DNA from: Geosiphon pyriformis
Taxonomy: Eukaryota; Glomeromycota; Glomeromycetes; Archaeosporales; Geosiphonaceae
Direction: 5' to 3'
NCBI GenBank assembly: GCA_016748015.1
Contig: JAAOMT010000009.1
Coordinates: 876,450 to 940,449 of the forward strand
Length of the DNA: 64,000 bases
The position numbers were made by a program, and so were the translations under genes. The notes beneath the pieces are model-generated. The model was given only the letters and a program-made list of their open reading frames with translations. It made no database searches and was not told the origin of the DNA. Within the stretch, counting starts at the first letter, position 1, and every line of letters starts with the position of its first letter. Below are positions 34,111 to 44,336 of the stretch, one piece after another.

Positions 34111-34787
34111 ATGACTATTCCTCAAAACATTCAACAATTATCCCAAAAACTAATGTTAGCTTTAAAAACAATACCTGAATTATCCATTGCTGTCACTGGA
34201 AACCACATTAATTATACCCAAACAGAAGTAGTTAAAAAATTAGCCCCAAATTCACAAAAATATCACCCATATAAGAAGAACACAAGAAGTTATTCTGGAA
34301 TTCACCTGCCAGAACTTTTAAAGCTTGCTTTAAAAAAAAACCTAATGCTTACTCTGATTAGTATTCCACCAAATACTACAATTCAACAAAGACTTTAACT
34401 GTGTCTCAATGAGGAAAACACTGAATATCCTCCAATCTATAGATATTTTCACATTGAAAAAACACTCTACAAACAGAAACTGGAACTTACAACAGCAAAC
34501 CTCACAAAAGAAGCTATTCAGAAACAACTCCACAATAAATTCAAGACAACAGCTGGACCAACAAACAGTCGCTACAAACTCAGAGCTGCTCTTAGACTTT
34601 ATGACCTATTCCACATCTGTGAAAATGTTCTACAAAACCCAATTTTACAACCTTTGAAGATACAATACATTGGAAAGCTTACAGAACCGAAATTTAAACA
34701 ATTTTCAGACCAAATTTCTTCAATAATTTTGGATTACTATCTGGAAATTACAGACAGTACTTGGACTTCAATGGAGCTCAGTCTTGA
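34111..34787 (+). pseudogene. Gypsy-P ORF3, unknown protein between integrase and 3' LTR
   Basis: Separate frame (frame 1) after the integrase: starts MTIPQNIQQLSQKLMLALKT at 34111. TAA at 34396 is probably a mutated CAA, because the same frame continues open for about 130 codons with EYPPIYRYFHIEKTLYKQKL and RYKLRAALRLYDLFHICENV. A shift of one base near the end gives LDFNGAQS-stop at 34787, directly before the polypurine tract. About 225 codons. No membrane segment or signal peptide. Counterpart of Gypsy-M ORF3 (11047-11677) in position, length and both ends. Function unknown. Confidence 0.75.
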
Positions 34788-34798
34788 GGAGCAGGTTA
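34788..34798 (+). promoter_or_regulatory. Gypsy-P polypurine tract
   Basis: GGAGCAGGTTA directly before the 3' LTR, purine-rich with changes; it follows the ORF3 stop without a gap. Corresponds to the Gypsy-M tract at 11034-11046. Confidence 0.65.
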
Positions 34799-35790
34799 TG
34801 TTACCAGACAAAATTAGAGATATTATTTAGCATGAAATTATCTTTATAATTCCTATCATTAATTAACATATATTATCATTTCAAATTATCACTTAGTATA
34901 TTAGCAAAATGTCCGAAATTATCATTTAATTAATAACCCAATTTGTACATAACACAAATGTAACCTAATTGCGATGATCAATCATGCAATACCCCAAACT
35001 ATGTAACATTCAAAAAGTTTGCCGAAATTTGTAGAAATTCACCGAAATAATTGATAGTTCACCGAAATATCCAATAGTTCGCAGAAATAACCTGTAGTTT
35101 GCCAAAATGTATCTTCAGTTCAGTGAAATTGTAGAAAAGAGCAAAGTTCAAGTTTATAGAATAGTGTTACAACAAGTTGTATAAAAGAAGAGCTTCTCTT
35201 TTCGAGAAAATGTATCTTACTTTAGATTTATTATTTAGAACCATTTTCTATACACACAAAAAGAAATAAATATCAAATAATTTGAAAAACCAAATTCTTT
35301 AAATTATTGCACTTGGAAAATCTTCAAAACCCAACTAACGTTTTGAAATTGATTAGCTGCCAATTTCAGTAAACTGTTAGTGATTCCAGGCCTGGATAGA
35401 AAACATTTCCCTTGATAAAAATCCTATTTCTTTTATATTTTTTTTATTTTTCTTTTTTTTCTTTTCTTATTACAATCATTAGAGTAGCCTACAGATGAGA
35501 TTCCTATAGAAGAGTTGACTTTCACAGCAAAGTAACTACACATATTTTTAGTGAGCTTCTAGATGAGCAATTCCTGGGAAAGAGTTGACATTTGCTACAA
35601 TATAACTACATAAAGTAACTGACAAGGAATTGGCCATTCTACTTATAAAGCCAGTAGTTCAAATTATAGAAGATAATTTGAAGATAAAAATTCAGTTACT
35701 GGAGGTTCAACTACTTCCTGAAAATGTGAATTCACAACAAAATTAAAATTAACAACATTCAAGAAAAGAGACCAAAAACCTCTGGTAACA
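34799..35790 (+). repeat. Gypsy-P 3' LTR (992 bp)
   Basis: Direct repeat of 25917-26908 with the same ends and length. Also carries TATAAAAG (35180-35187) and the CCGAAAT-type units. Followed by GTGA, one half of the target duplication. Confidence 0.97.
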
Positions 35791-38700
35791 GTGAAAATCC
35801 GGAACCTCAGATGACAACTCAGAGACATATGCATCAATAGCAGCTTGACTGTTGAGAAACAAGAGCACTGAACAAGAGGACGGAACACATTCCAAAGCAA
35901 GAGCAACAGCCTGCAACTTGGCCATAGTAGGAGATAAAAGGCCACAAATTCTGACACCAATGCTCAAATCCAAAGCTGAGAAATATGCAGTGGCATCACT
36001 CGACACATCAGCAGAACCAGCACTCATCAATGACCTGTCTGTGTAAACCTCAAAACAGCCAGACCAGACCCCATGTAAACTATCCTGCACAGAAGAAAAC
36101 ACATCAGACTCCAAAATGTTCAAACCACAAAAATGAGCAGTGCCAGAAGAGCCAGAGGAAAAGAAACCCTTATCCAACAAATACTTAGAAGCAGCCACAA
36201 ACCAAAGAGGCACTGGGCTCTGTAGATCTAACCATTTCCAATAACAAAAAGTCTTCTAATCCAACAGAACACTCTTTTTATCAAAGATCCAATCTCCAAA
36301 AGCAACATCATAACATTTAAGAGACTAAACAGAATCAAAGTACAAAGACTCCCCAAGAATTAAAGACATTGAAAAATGACCAGAATAACAAAAAGCATTA
36401 AGGAGGTTGTTCACCAAAGAGAGACTATTGTCCAAAAAAATCTTCACTACACCCACCAAAAAATTGTTCACCAGGCTAATACACAGCTTGACAGAAGCTT
36501 GAAGAAGATTCAAGAAAGCCCACCCCTGGATCTGCAAGTCCAGACATCTATGTTCAAACAAGCAACCAAGAATGCCAGGAACATTAGAAAAGGAAATCAA
36601 AAAGGCCACTTTTGCCTCAAATTGCACTTGCCCAAAAGACTTCAAGCCATATAAAGAGGGGTAATGCAGAGCAGCATCAGGGAAATTGTGAGGTATATGT
36701 GCCTTGAACTTGAAGTCTTTTTTAACCAAAACATCTCACTTGTGGCAAATACCAGATGAAACAAAACTGAACTGTGTTCGGTAACTAACAATAGACTGTA
36801 AAACAGCCAAGACCAAATAAGAAAATTGCTTATCCATAATTGCTTTCCTTAACACTGTGTGGACAAAAAAATGAACATCTGAGTGAGCTTTGGCCAAACT
36901 CGGTTTGGACAATCCTTCAGTTAATAAAAAAATACCCAAATATCTGTGAGCTTCACCCTTCTTGGCAATAGAGATCAGCTGACCACTTATACTTAAAAAA
37001 GCAAACCTAATACCCTGATTAATTGATATAGCCACTGTTTTTTCATTGTTTATAGAGATGTTATTAATAAAAAAGAAATCACTAGCAATATTCAAAGCAT
37101 ACTGCATGGAAGATTGGCAATCCTCAACCCAAATTATATCATCCACAAAAGCATCAGCAGCAAAGAATGAAGACATCCCACCACTATTCTCGATCCTGCC
37201 AGTTTTTGCCACAAACTTTGTATTAATACAATATCCATACAAATGTTCATGTCTTTTAATCTTACACAAGAGCAGGTCATAGAAAATACACCAAAGAAGA
37301 GGCAAAAAGACCTTACCCTGATCAAGGCCATCATGTACTCTGTAACCATTTGAGAGACCAAAATCAGTCATCACCCTATTGACCCTGTCCTCATGAATTC
37401 CACCAAAAAATTTAACAAATTTGTCACATATCTTGATATGATGCAGACTAGCCTTCAAATGGTGCCAACCAACCGAATCATACACCTTGCACATATCCTA
37501 CAACACCAACCAAAGTTCTCTATTTTTTTTGAGAGCATCTTCCACCACTGAACCAACAGCAAACACAGGAGATTGAGTGAAAGTACCTTTCAGCACTGAG
37601 AAATTGTTACCACAGAAAATGTTAAACTTGCTGCACACAAATGAAATCCTGTCTGAAAGAATCTTGGAGAGAATCTTTCTGGCCATTTTAATCAAGGCAA
37701 TAGGACAAGTATTTGTTAGAACCCCATCCCAATCATAAAGTTTTGGAATTATTGAGACCCAGGCTTTCTTCCACAAAGCAGACACAGAACCAACAGACAG
37801 ACACACATTCAACAACACCAAGAAGCATTCCATCACCTTCTCATTACCATGCTTCCAAAGTTCATTAGTAATACCAGACAACTCAGCAGCTTTACTATCA
37901 GGCAGACCACCAATAACCAGAAGCAACTCACTTAAACTAACAGCATTCATAACACCAGAAAAAGCGTCATCCCTAACATGGGCCAAAGGGGCATATTGAT
38001 GGGCCCAAAGATCAGGCAGCACTAAAGACACCATCTGCTTTCTCATTCAATCCTCCATAATCCTGTCAATTTTCAACTTCACCTCCTCAGGCTCCAAAAC
38101 AAGCTTATTATCAACCACTAAATGATTCAACACTACTTTCCGAAATGGCTGACCTAAAACACTTCTGATCATGCTGCCCTTGTCAGAGCAAAACTTTTCT
38201 ATGCGCTTCTCAATAGCCTCCCTAATAGTAGCCTTCTGTACCAATTTCGATTCATATATCTTGGATTTTCTGTACTCTCTTCTGACAACCAATAAGAACT
38301 TAAGAATGTCAGCCCTTTCCTGACCAGAATCAATCATGTCCACCAACACAAGAGCCTTATCAGCATCCAACATAGACCATTTCCTCACCAGATGGTCAAA
38401 ATTAGAGGTATCAGCCAAGCCAAATTTTTTGACAATTTTGACAATTAACAACTCCAAACCCAGAAATTTAGAAGATTGTTTATTTTTTGAACAACAAAAC
38501 TCATTAAACTAGCACTGGGAAAATGTCACATTTGCAAAATCCACCAAAAATTTTTCCAACAAAAACCACATAATGTCCAAATCACAATCAGCAGCAGCAG
38601 CATGAAAACTATCTATAACATCTAAAACCATAGCAGAGAAGCAGTCTCTAAAACAAGACCATTTAGCTTCATCCGCATCTTTGATATTAAACTTCCAACA

Positions 38701-39453
38701 ATCTTTGTTAGCATGCTTGTGCAAACTATTCAAATGAACATTCAAAAGCCCACCCAATCCGACTGAAACCATAACAGCACTGTAATCAGTGTCGAAGAAG
38801 TCTGAAACAGAGCTCATCCCATGGCTAGCAACAACAGAAGCTAAATTCTTACTAACAAAAATGAAATCAATAGTTTTCTCAACTCCTTTAGAATTATCCC
38901 ATGTAGGAGTCCCAACTAAAGGATAACCAGCAAACAAATTGATCAAACCCAAACTTAAGCAGAACTTGAAGCTTGCACTCTTTCCAGATCCATTTTTATT
39001 GAAGTTCCCACTCAGAATGACATAAGTGCTAGAATTAGCAGCCTTAGCAATGAGAGAGTTAACCTCAAAAACCTGACCAAAACAGACACCAGGAGAAACA
39101 CCAGCATACAAACCAACAACAAAAACCGAAAGCTTGTTTTTGAACAAAAGCCACACCACCATGATCCAGCCAGGCACCTCCTCAATCTTAGAAACATGGC
39201 AAGCCAAAGAATTGTTCATGATAACAGCAACACCAGTGCCAAAAAAACCAACCTCCAAATCAGAAGTGAAGATACAAACACCATTATATTCACTTTTGAT
39301 TTATGGATCAATAGAAGACCTCAACTCAGTCTTAGTAACAAAAGACACCATATTCCCAGAACTTACATGCCAGTGAACAATGTCTGCTTGTTTCACAGAA
39401 ACATTGATACCCCGAACATTACATATAGCAAATTTCCAGACCAACTCAATTAT
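35791..39453 (-). pseudogene. LINE-C ORF2: endonuclease, RT and first half of RNase H (broken)
   Basis: Endonuclease: VTKTEL (about 39335; LINE-E VTETKL, Glu to Lys), LSGNFN (about 39000; Asp to Asn), DTDYSAV (about 38795; His to Tyr): three key residues lost. RT: 38457-36736, long open pieces with GNFFSVLKGT-like and ...MTDFGLSNGYRVHDGLDQG, catalytic AFVDDIIWVEDC intact (about 37155). RNase H: VYTDRSL (DGS to DRS), TMAKLQAVALAL (Glu to Lys), FLNSQAAID (Asp to Asn), then cut at PDFH by Gypsy-P. Stops mainly TAG/TGA/TAA at Trp, Gln and Arg positions. Confidence 0.9.
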
Positions 39454-41411
39454 TGAGAGGGAAGAGGTACAACTGAACCCAAACCAGAACACAAGAGATC
39501 CAATTTCACCAACACAGAACCAATCAACACTTCCAAAGCTGACAACTTAGATTCCAAACCACCGACCTTGGAAGTTAGAATTTTTGAACTACTTGGGCCA
39601 AGCTCAGCAACAGCACCATTAGAAACCAGATGAGAAGAGTTGAAAGAGAGCAATGAAGTGTTCACAGTCATATCCAAACCAGAAATTGGAACATTAAATA
39701 CAGAAATCTCCAACAGAAAAACATAGGAGGGGGCTGCCAATGGCACCAATTCAACACCACTTAACCTTTTCAAAATGTCAGAAACTTGATCAGCCAAAAG
39801 CTCTAAGGAGTATTCCAATACTGCCAAACAGTCATTCAGACCAAAAACATTACGAGAAAAAGAATCAACCGAAAGGACCTTTGCACCAAAGAATGCATCA
39901 GCACCATGAAGACCTAAAGACACCATATAAGAGGAAGAGCCACCAGCAATTTGGGCCCATGTCTTGCCACCAAAAGAAACCAAACAAGCAACAGAAGCCA
40001 ATTTCTTCTTATAAATTTCAGCCAGACAAACACGATCTTGATCAGTTATCACTTGTCTCTCATGACTGCCAGAATTCCCACCCACTGAATAATCACCACC
40101 AACATGACCAAAATGCTTGCAAATTGCACAACAAGCCAAGAAAAGACCAGCCCAGCACAAATTCACACCCCTAAAAATCAGGACTGAACCAGTCACAGCC
40201 AACTTGGCTGCCTTATTTTCAAAACAAACAACTGCACACCTATTATAAACATATGAATTAGAATTGCAACCAATGAAGCACATCTTTCTATTATAAGACA
40301 TTAGCAAATCAAAAAGGTCATGAGCTGTGGTTCCCACAGGCAGTGTATAAAACAAGACTCAATGCTAATCTCTTGATACCCATGTTTGTTTATTCTCAAC
40401 AGCCAATACCACATGAACCAAATCCTTACCCATAGGAACAGACTACATAGACACAACCAAACCAGCTATTTCCAATGAATCAAACTTCACTAAAGCTTTT
40501 TGCCACAAACCAATAAGCTGCATTTTGATTGAAATAATTTTGCCAAATTTGAAAAAAACTGATTCCACAGCCAATTTCAGAAGATCAACTGGAATTTTCT
40601 TGACAATTATCTCCCAATTCAAATGAATATTTGCTTTTTTCAGATTATTATTAACTAAAATTTTCCCATTAACAGCCAATTCTCTAGCCTTATTCAGACT
40701 GATTTCAGAAGTAAAAGAGGATCTGATAATTCTAAGAAACTTTGAGGGAGTAGAGGCTCCCCCAAAACCATCCACTTGATAAAAAATTTTTTTAATTGAA
40801 ATCAGCTTATCACTATTAGTCTTTCTAGGCACATTTGACAACTCTACATTCAAGGCAAACAATTTAACTGGTTCAAAGACGCAATGTTCCAAAACATGTG
40901 AAATCACAAATGGCAGCTAATTGGATCCAACAAATTTAGCTCCAAAAAGCACCAATTCAGTATTGTTATCACTCATGTTTGTGAAAAAAATTGCCTTTGA
41001 TGGCTGTTCCAAAATAAAGGTTCTTGTTTGCATTTTCTTAGAAATTGCATTATTTTCCATTTCATTAGTCTTGGAAGTGTTGGGATCCATGTAACTCGTC
41101 TCTTTAGCAACCGTGCTTTCCAAATTCTCGGCATCTGACACTTCACTAACACCCGCTTCCTCACTATCTATCTCGCTTTCCCAAGATCTCTGCAGCCTGA
41201 CATCATCACCATGTAGCATACCCACCAAGAGCAGGCCATCTGACAAGTCCATAATGCCATTAGAGACACCAGGCAACTTCGTTTTTTTGTATGAAAGACC
41301 ATGTGAATATACATTCTCAATGCATGCTTTAATTTTTTTGCTGCCAGACCAGGACCCCAACCCAGCTGAATTCAAACTCGAAGCACCAGCAGAAGAATCC
41401 ACTGGATCCAT
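39450..41411 (-). pseudogene. LINE-C ORF1 (RRM-like + CCHC, broken)
   Basis: Starts MDPVDSSAGASSLNSAGLGS at 41411. RRM-like segment IIVKKIPVDLLKLAVESVFF with a KALVKF strand (about 40610-40480). Zinc knuckle reads CAICKHFGHVGGDY (about 40130-40090): the fourth ligand Cys has become Tyr (TGT to TAT). C-terminal part has SKVGGLESKLSALEVLIGSV. Stops at about 40917, 40440 and 40370. Its stop (39450-39452, TAA) no longer overlaps an ATG, unlike LINE-A, -B and -E. Confidence 0.87.
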
Positions 41412-41545
41412 AGGCACAAATAAAGGTATGTTTGAAAAAATAACGAAAGGAACAAAGAGAAAAAAGAATAAAAAAGGCTATCTTTTTGACAACTCCAAAC
41501 TCTCGTTGTGGTCAGGGGATCAACGAAAGAAAGAGTTTTTTTTAT

Positions 41546-41864
41546 TCTTTAATTTTTTCTTATATTTAATTAATAACTTTTTAAAAATATCAACAAGTTA
41601 ATATTAAGTTAAATACAAATAAATTATTAAATAATTAAATAATATTATTATAAATAATAGTTTTTTAATTTGTAATTATACATAAAATATTTTTTTAAAA
41701 TAGATTTTTTTTTATAAATTTAATGTAATTTAATTTAAATTGAACTTGTGTTTAGTTATATATAAAAAATATGTAAATTGCATCTAATTTAAATTACTTA
41801 ATTTGATATATTGTATTTTATTGTAGTTGAATTTACATATTTTTTTTTTATTATATTTTAACAA
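41546..41864. repeat. AT-rich spacer between LINE-C and LINE-D
   Basis: About 320 bp dominated by A/T, no frame. It separates the LINE-C leader from the 3' end of LINE-D. Confidence 0.5.
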
Positions 41865-44140
41865 GCGAGACCCAAATACTACCTAAAACTATAATACCAC
41901 ATAAGGAATTACATTATAGGCGTAAATCATGCGTTTTCTACATGTGATCAGACACTTGGCCCAATCAAGGACTCATTACGTTGAATCAACAGTAGGTGGA
42001 AATAATTCCAACCCACGAATTCTCTCAATAATACCATTTAGATTCCTAGAGTCAAAAATAAACTCACTAAGAAACAATCTAGTAGACTCAATATTGCCTC
42101 TGGTTTCAGTACCAGACATATGCCACAAAGCAATAACATGCTCAATAGTGTCCTCACTTAAAAAGAAAGGCTTAGCAGCCAGCATACCATCATAATCCAT
42201 ATCACTAAAGTCAACCTCAGATCTAAGACAAGCAATGTCCTTGGAGACCCCAACCAAAAGATTAGAAAAATTGTTAGCAGCACTTTTCATAGAAATGAGA
42301 TCTTTCTTGACCTGAACAGTCTTAGCAGCATTATCATCAAGAAGACGAGACACCAAAGCAACCAAAGAACTAACAGGCTCAACAATAGACTTAACCAGAG
42401 CAGCCAAATCCGAAATCTGCTTTTTCAAAGAGTCCAATCTAGAACCAACAGCAGGATTAGCAACAGAAGCAGCCAAAGGAGCCACCAAAGGAGAAAACTC
42501 AGAAAGACCAGAAGAAGCAGCAGTCTTGGCATATAAAGCAGAACCCACAAAACAAGACTTGAAAACCTTGGGAACCTTAGGAGTGAGGGGTGGGGAAATC
42601 TTGCAATTCACGGCCAGATGGCCCATTTCTTGACACCTAAAGTAGCGCTGACAGCCAGAAGTTTCCCACCAGATATGGCATTTCCTTAGAGTACTAGTCT
42701 TGACTACAGCAGAATCTAAATTGCCTTGAAAGTCAAATATAACCAAAGCAAACCAGGAACAATGACCAGAATCAGGAGAACGAGAGATGAAACATGTTCG
42801 ACCACCAATTTGAGAAATCATATCACTGATTTCAAAGGCAGTACAACCAGGGAGAAGATTGACCAATTTGGCTTTAAACTTATCATGAGACAAAATAGTC
42901 TCATTTTGATTCATCAGAGAGAGGATTCTAACACTATCCTTGCCCACCAAGACTGACCAATGCTTTAAGGCAGACACAGCAGAGTTCAACTTTTCAAAAT
43001 AAACCACCACATACTGCCAAATGCCAGCAGGCTTCAGCACAACATAAGTGACATTATCAAACACACTAAGAGCCAACTTAATGTCAGCAGCAGACACACC
43101 CAAAAGTACATCACACAGCACAACAGCAGCAGAAGAGGAACCAAATTCAGAAACCACCAAAGACTTGGCAATTTTGAAAGTGGTCAAATGAACAGAGCTT
43201 GTAAGCTCAACCAGAAATGCAGCTTCCAAAGACTGTTGAGAAGCAAACTCCACACAAAAAAGCTTCACATTGTCTTTTGAAACAGATTTAGCACCCAAGA
43301 AACCATGCACAGACTGAAAAACAGTTTTAATATGAGCCAATTTGGTCTTGAAAATAGCACCAGGCACCAGAGTAGAGGCCACTCATCCAGCAAACTTTTG
43401 ATGACTAGTAATAGTTTCTCAAGCATCACCAGAAGTAGCACCAGAAACTAGAGAAGGAGATAAATCAGTTTCTATTTGATCAGCCCAGTTCCCAAGAACA
43501 GGTGACCCAACAGAAGGAGATTGTTTTGCTTCTAAAACTGGCAATAATCTGCCAGAAAACACCACATTTGGCAACACAGCCAGTAGTTGATCTTGGCTTA
43601 TCTTGGATGATGTGCCAGATGATGCTATTGAGATCTTATCTAAGATCTCATTGGGAACCACAAAGAGGTTTAGTGTAACAATAGCAGAGACAAGTGACTG
43701 CCCCCACTTTTCTGAACTTTTGGTCTTTTTGACCATTTTTTTTGAAGAGGTGGTGCCAGAAGCACCAGGTGTTGAGTCTATAGAGGGGAAAACCAGCTTA
43801 TTTACTGGTCTATTATTAAAAACTTTTGGGCTCTTAGTTAGGGTGGAGGCAACACTGGGACTAACCCAAGTGTGTCTCTTTGAAGAAACTTTGACTGGTG
43901 AAAAACCAGCCAAAGATGGGGAAGTTGATTCAGTGGCTACCAAAGGCAGCTTTTCATGATTACTGGGTAAGGGAAAGGCTTCTAAAATGTTTTGTCTAGT
44001 TGCTTCTACAACAGAAAGAGCTCCTCTGGTTGAAATTTTATTAGATATCTTAGGACAGATATCAGGTACAGCCTTTTTACTCTTAGCTCTGGTCGTGGTC
44101 ATAAAATTAAGGAGACAAAGAGTTTTTATAATTATTAGTA
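41865..44140 (-). mobile_element. LINE-D, ORF1-only LINE derivative
   Basis: 2.3-kb element with a leader, a single ORF1 of about 708 codons, and a 3' UTR of about 110 nt (41865-41975) resembling the LINE 3' tails (a TCATGCGTTTTCTACATGTG block and the TTTAACAAG end). No endonuclease, RT or RNase H sequence lies between the ORF1 stop and the tail. Best read as a non-autonomous LINE moved in trans. Confidence 0.7.
41976..44102 (-). pseudogene. LINE-D ORF1 (RRM-like, CCHC, coiled coil)
   Basis: One frame from MTTTRAKSKKAVPDICPK (44102) to PPTVDST-stop (41976), interrupted only by two TGA codons (about 43418 and 43385; the second follows KFAG and would be Trp). N-terminal 230 residues are Ser/Thr/Pro-rich and basic. 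Middle: RRM-like strand pattern (SVFDNVTYVVLKPAGIWQYV, about 43070-43010). Knuckle CQRYFRCQEMGHLAVNC has Tyr where the first Cys belongs (TGC to TAC). Then a long helical part (KQISDLAALVKSIVEPVSSL). The ORF1 family differs from LINE-A/-B/-C/-E, with a distinct C-terminal block RLFLSEFIFDSRNLNGIIER. Confidence 0.82.
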
Positions 44141-44336
44141 CATATTAAATAAAAATAAAAATAAAAATGTTTTTAAAAAACAAAAAAATTAGTTTTTATT
44201 TTATTAATTTTTTTTTTTATTTAACAAGTAAGGTCTACACACAACCTAGCACTATACATCAAAGAAATAATCTAAACTAGGTGTGAATTATGTATTTTCT
44301 ACACATGACCAGCCACTCGGGCCAGTCAGGACAACA

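Larger units (their letters stand above)
25917..35790 (+). mobile_element. Gypsy-P, Ty3/Gypsy LTR retrotransposon with dUTPase, nested in LINE-C
   Basis: Complete 9.9-kb LTR element on the plus strand with two 992-bp LTRs (TGTTACC...GGTAACA). Order: LTR, PBS, gag, protease, Cys-rich module, dUTPase, RT, RNase H, integrase, ORF3, polypurine tract, LTR. Removing it plus one GTGA/GTGG copy restores the LINE-C RNase H frame as PDFHNCC. Gag to protease lie in one frame; a one-base shift near 29771 puts the rest in the next frame. More than ten in-frame stops and several lost catalytic residues make it non-autonomous. Confidence 0.96.
35791..41545 (-). mobile_element. LINE-C, 5' part (continuation of 24786-25916)
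   Basis: Carries the start of RNase H, RT, endonuclease, ORF1 and a leader reaching about 41545, which contains a GGTCAGGGGATCAACG stretch on the plus strand resembling the LINE-A leader. Total element length without Gypsy-P is about 6.9 kb. Confidence 0.93.

Noticed and set aside
34111-34787. ORF3 as a retroviral-type envelope
   Set aside because: Position would fit, but neither copy has a signal peptide, hydrophobic fusion segment or membrane anchor.
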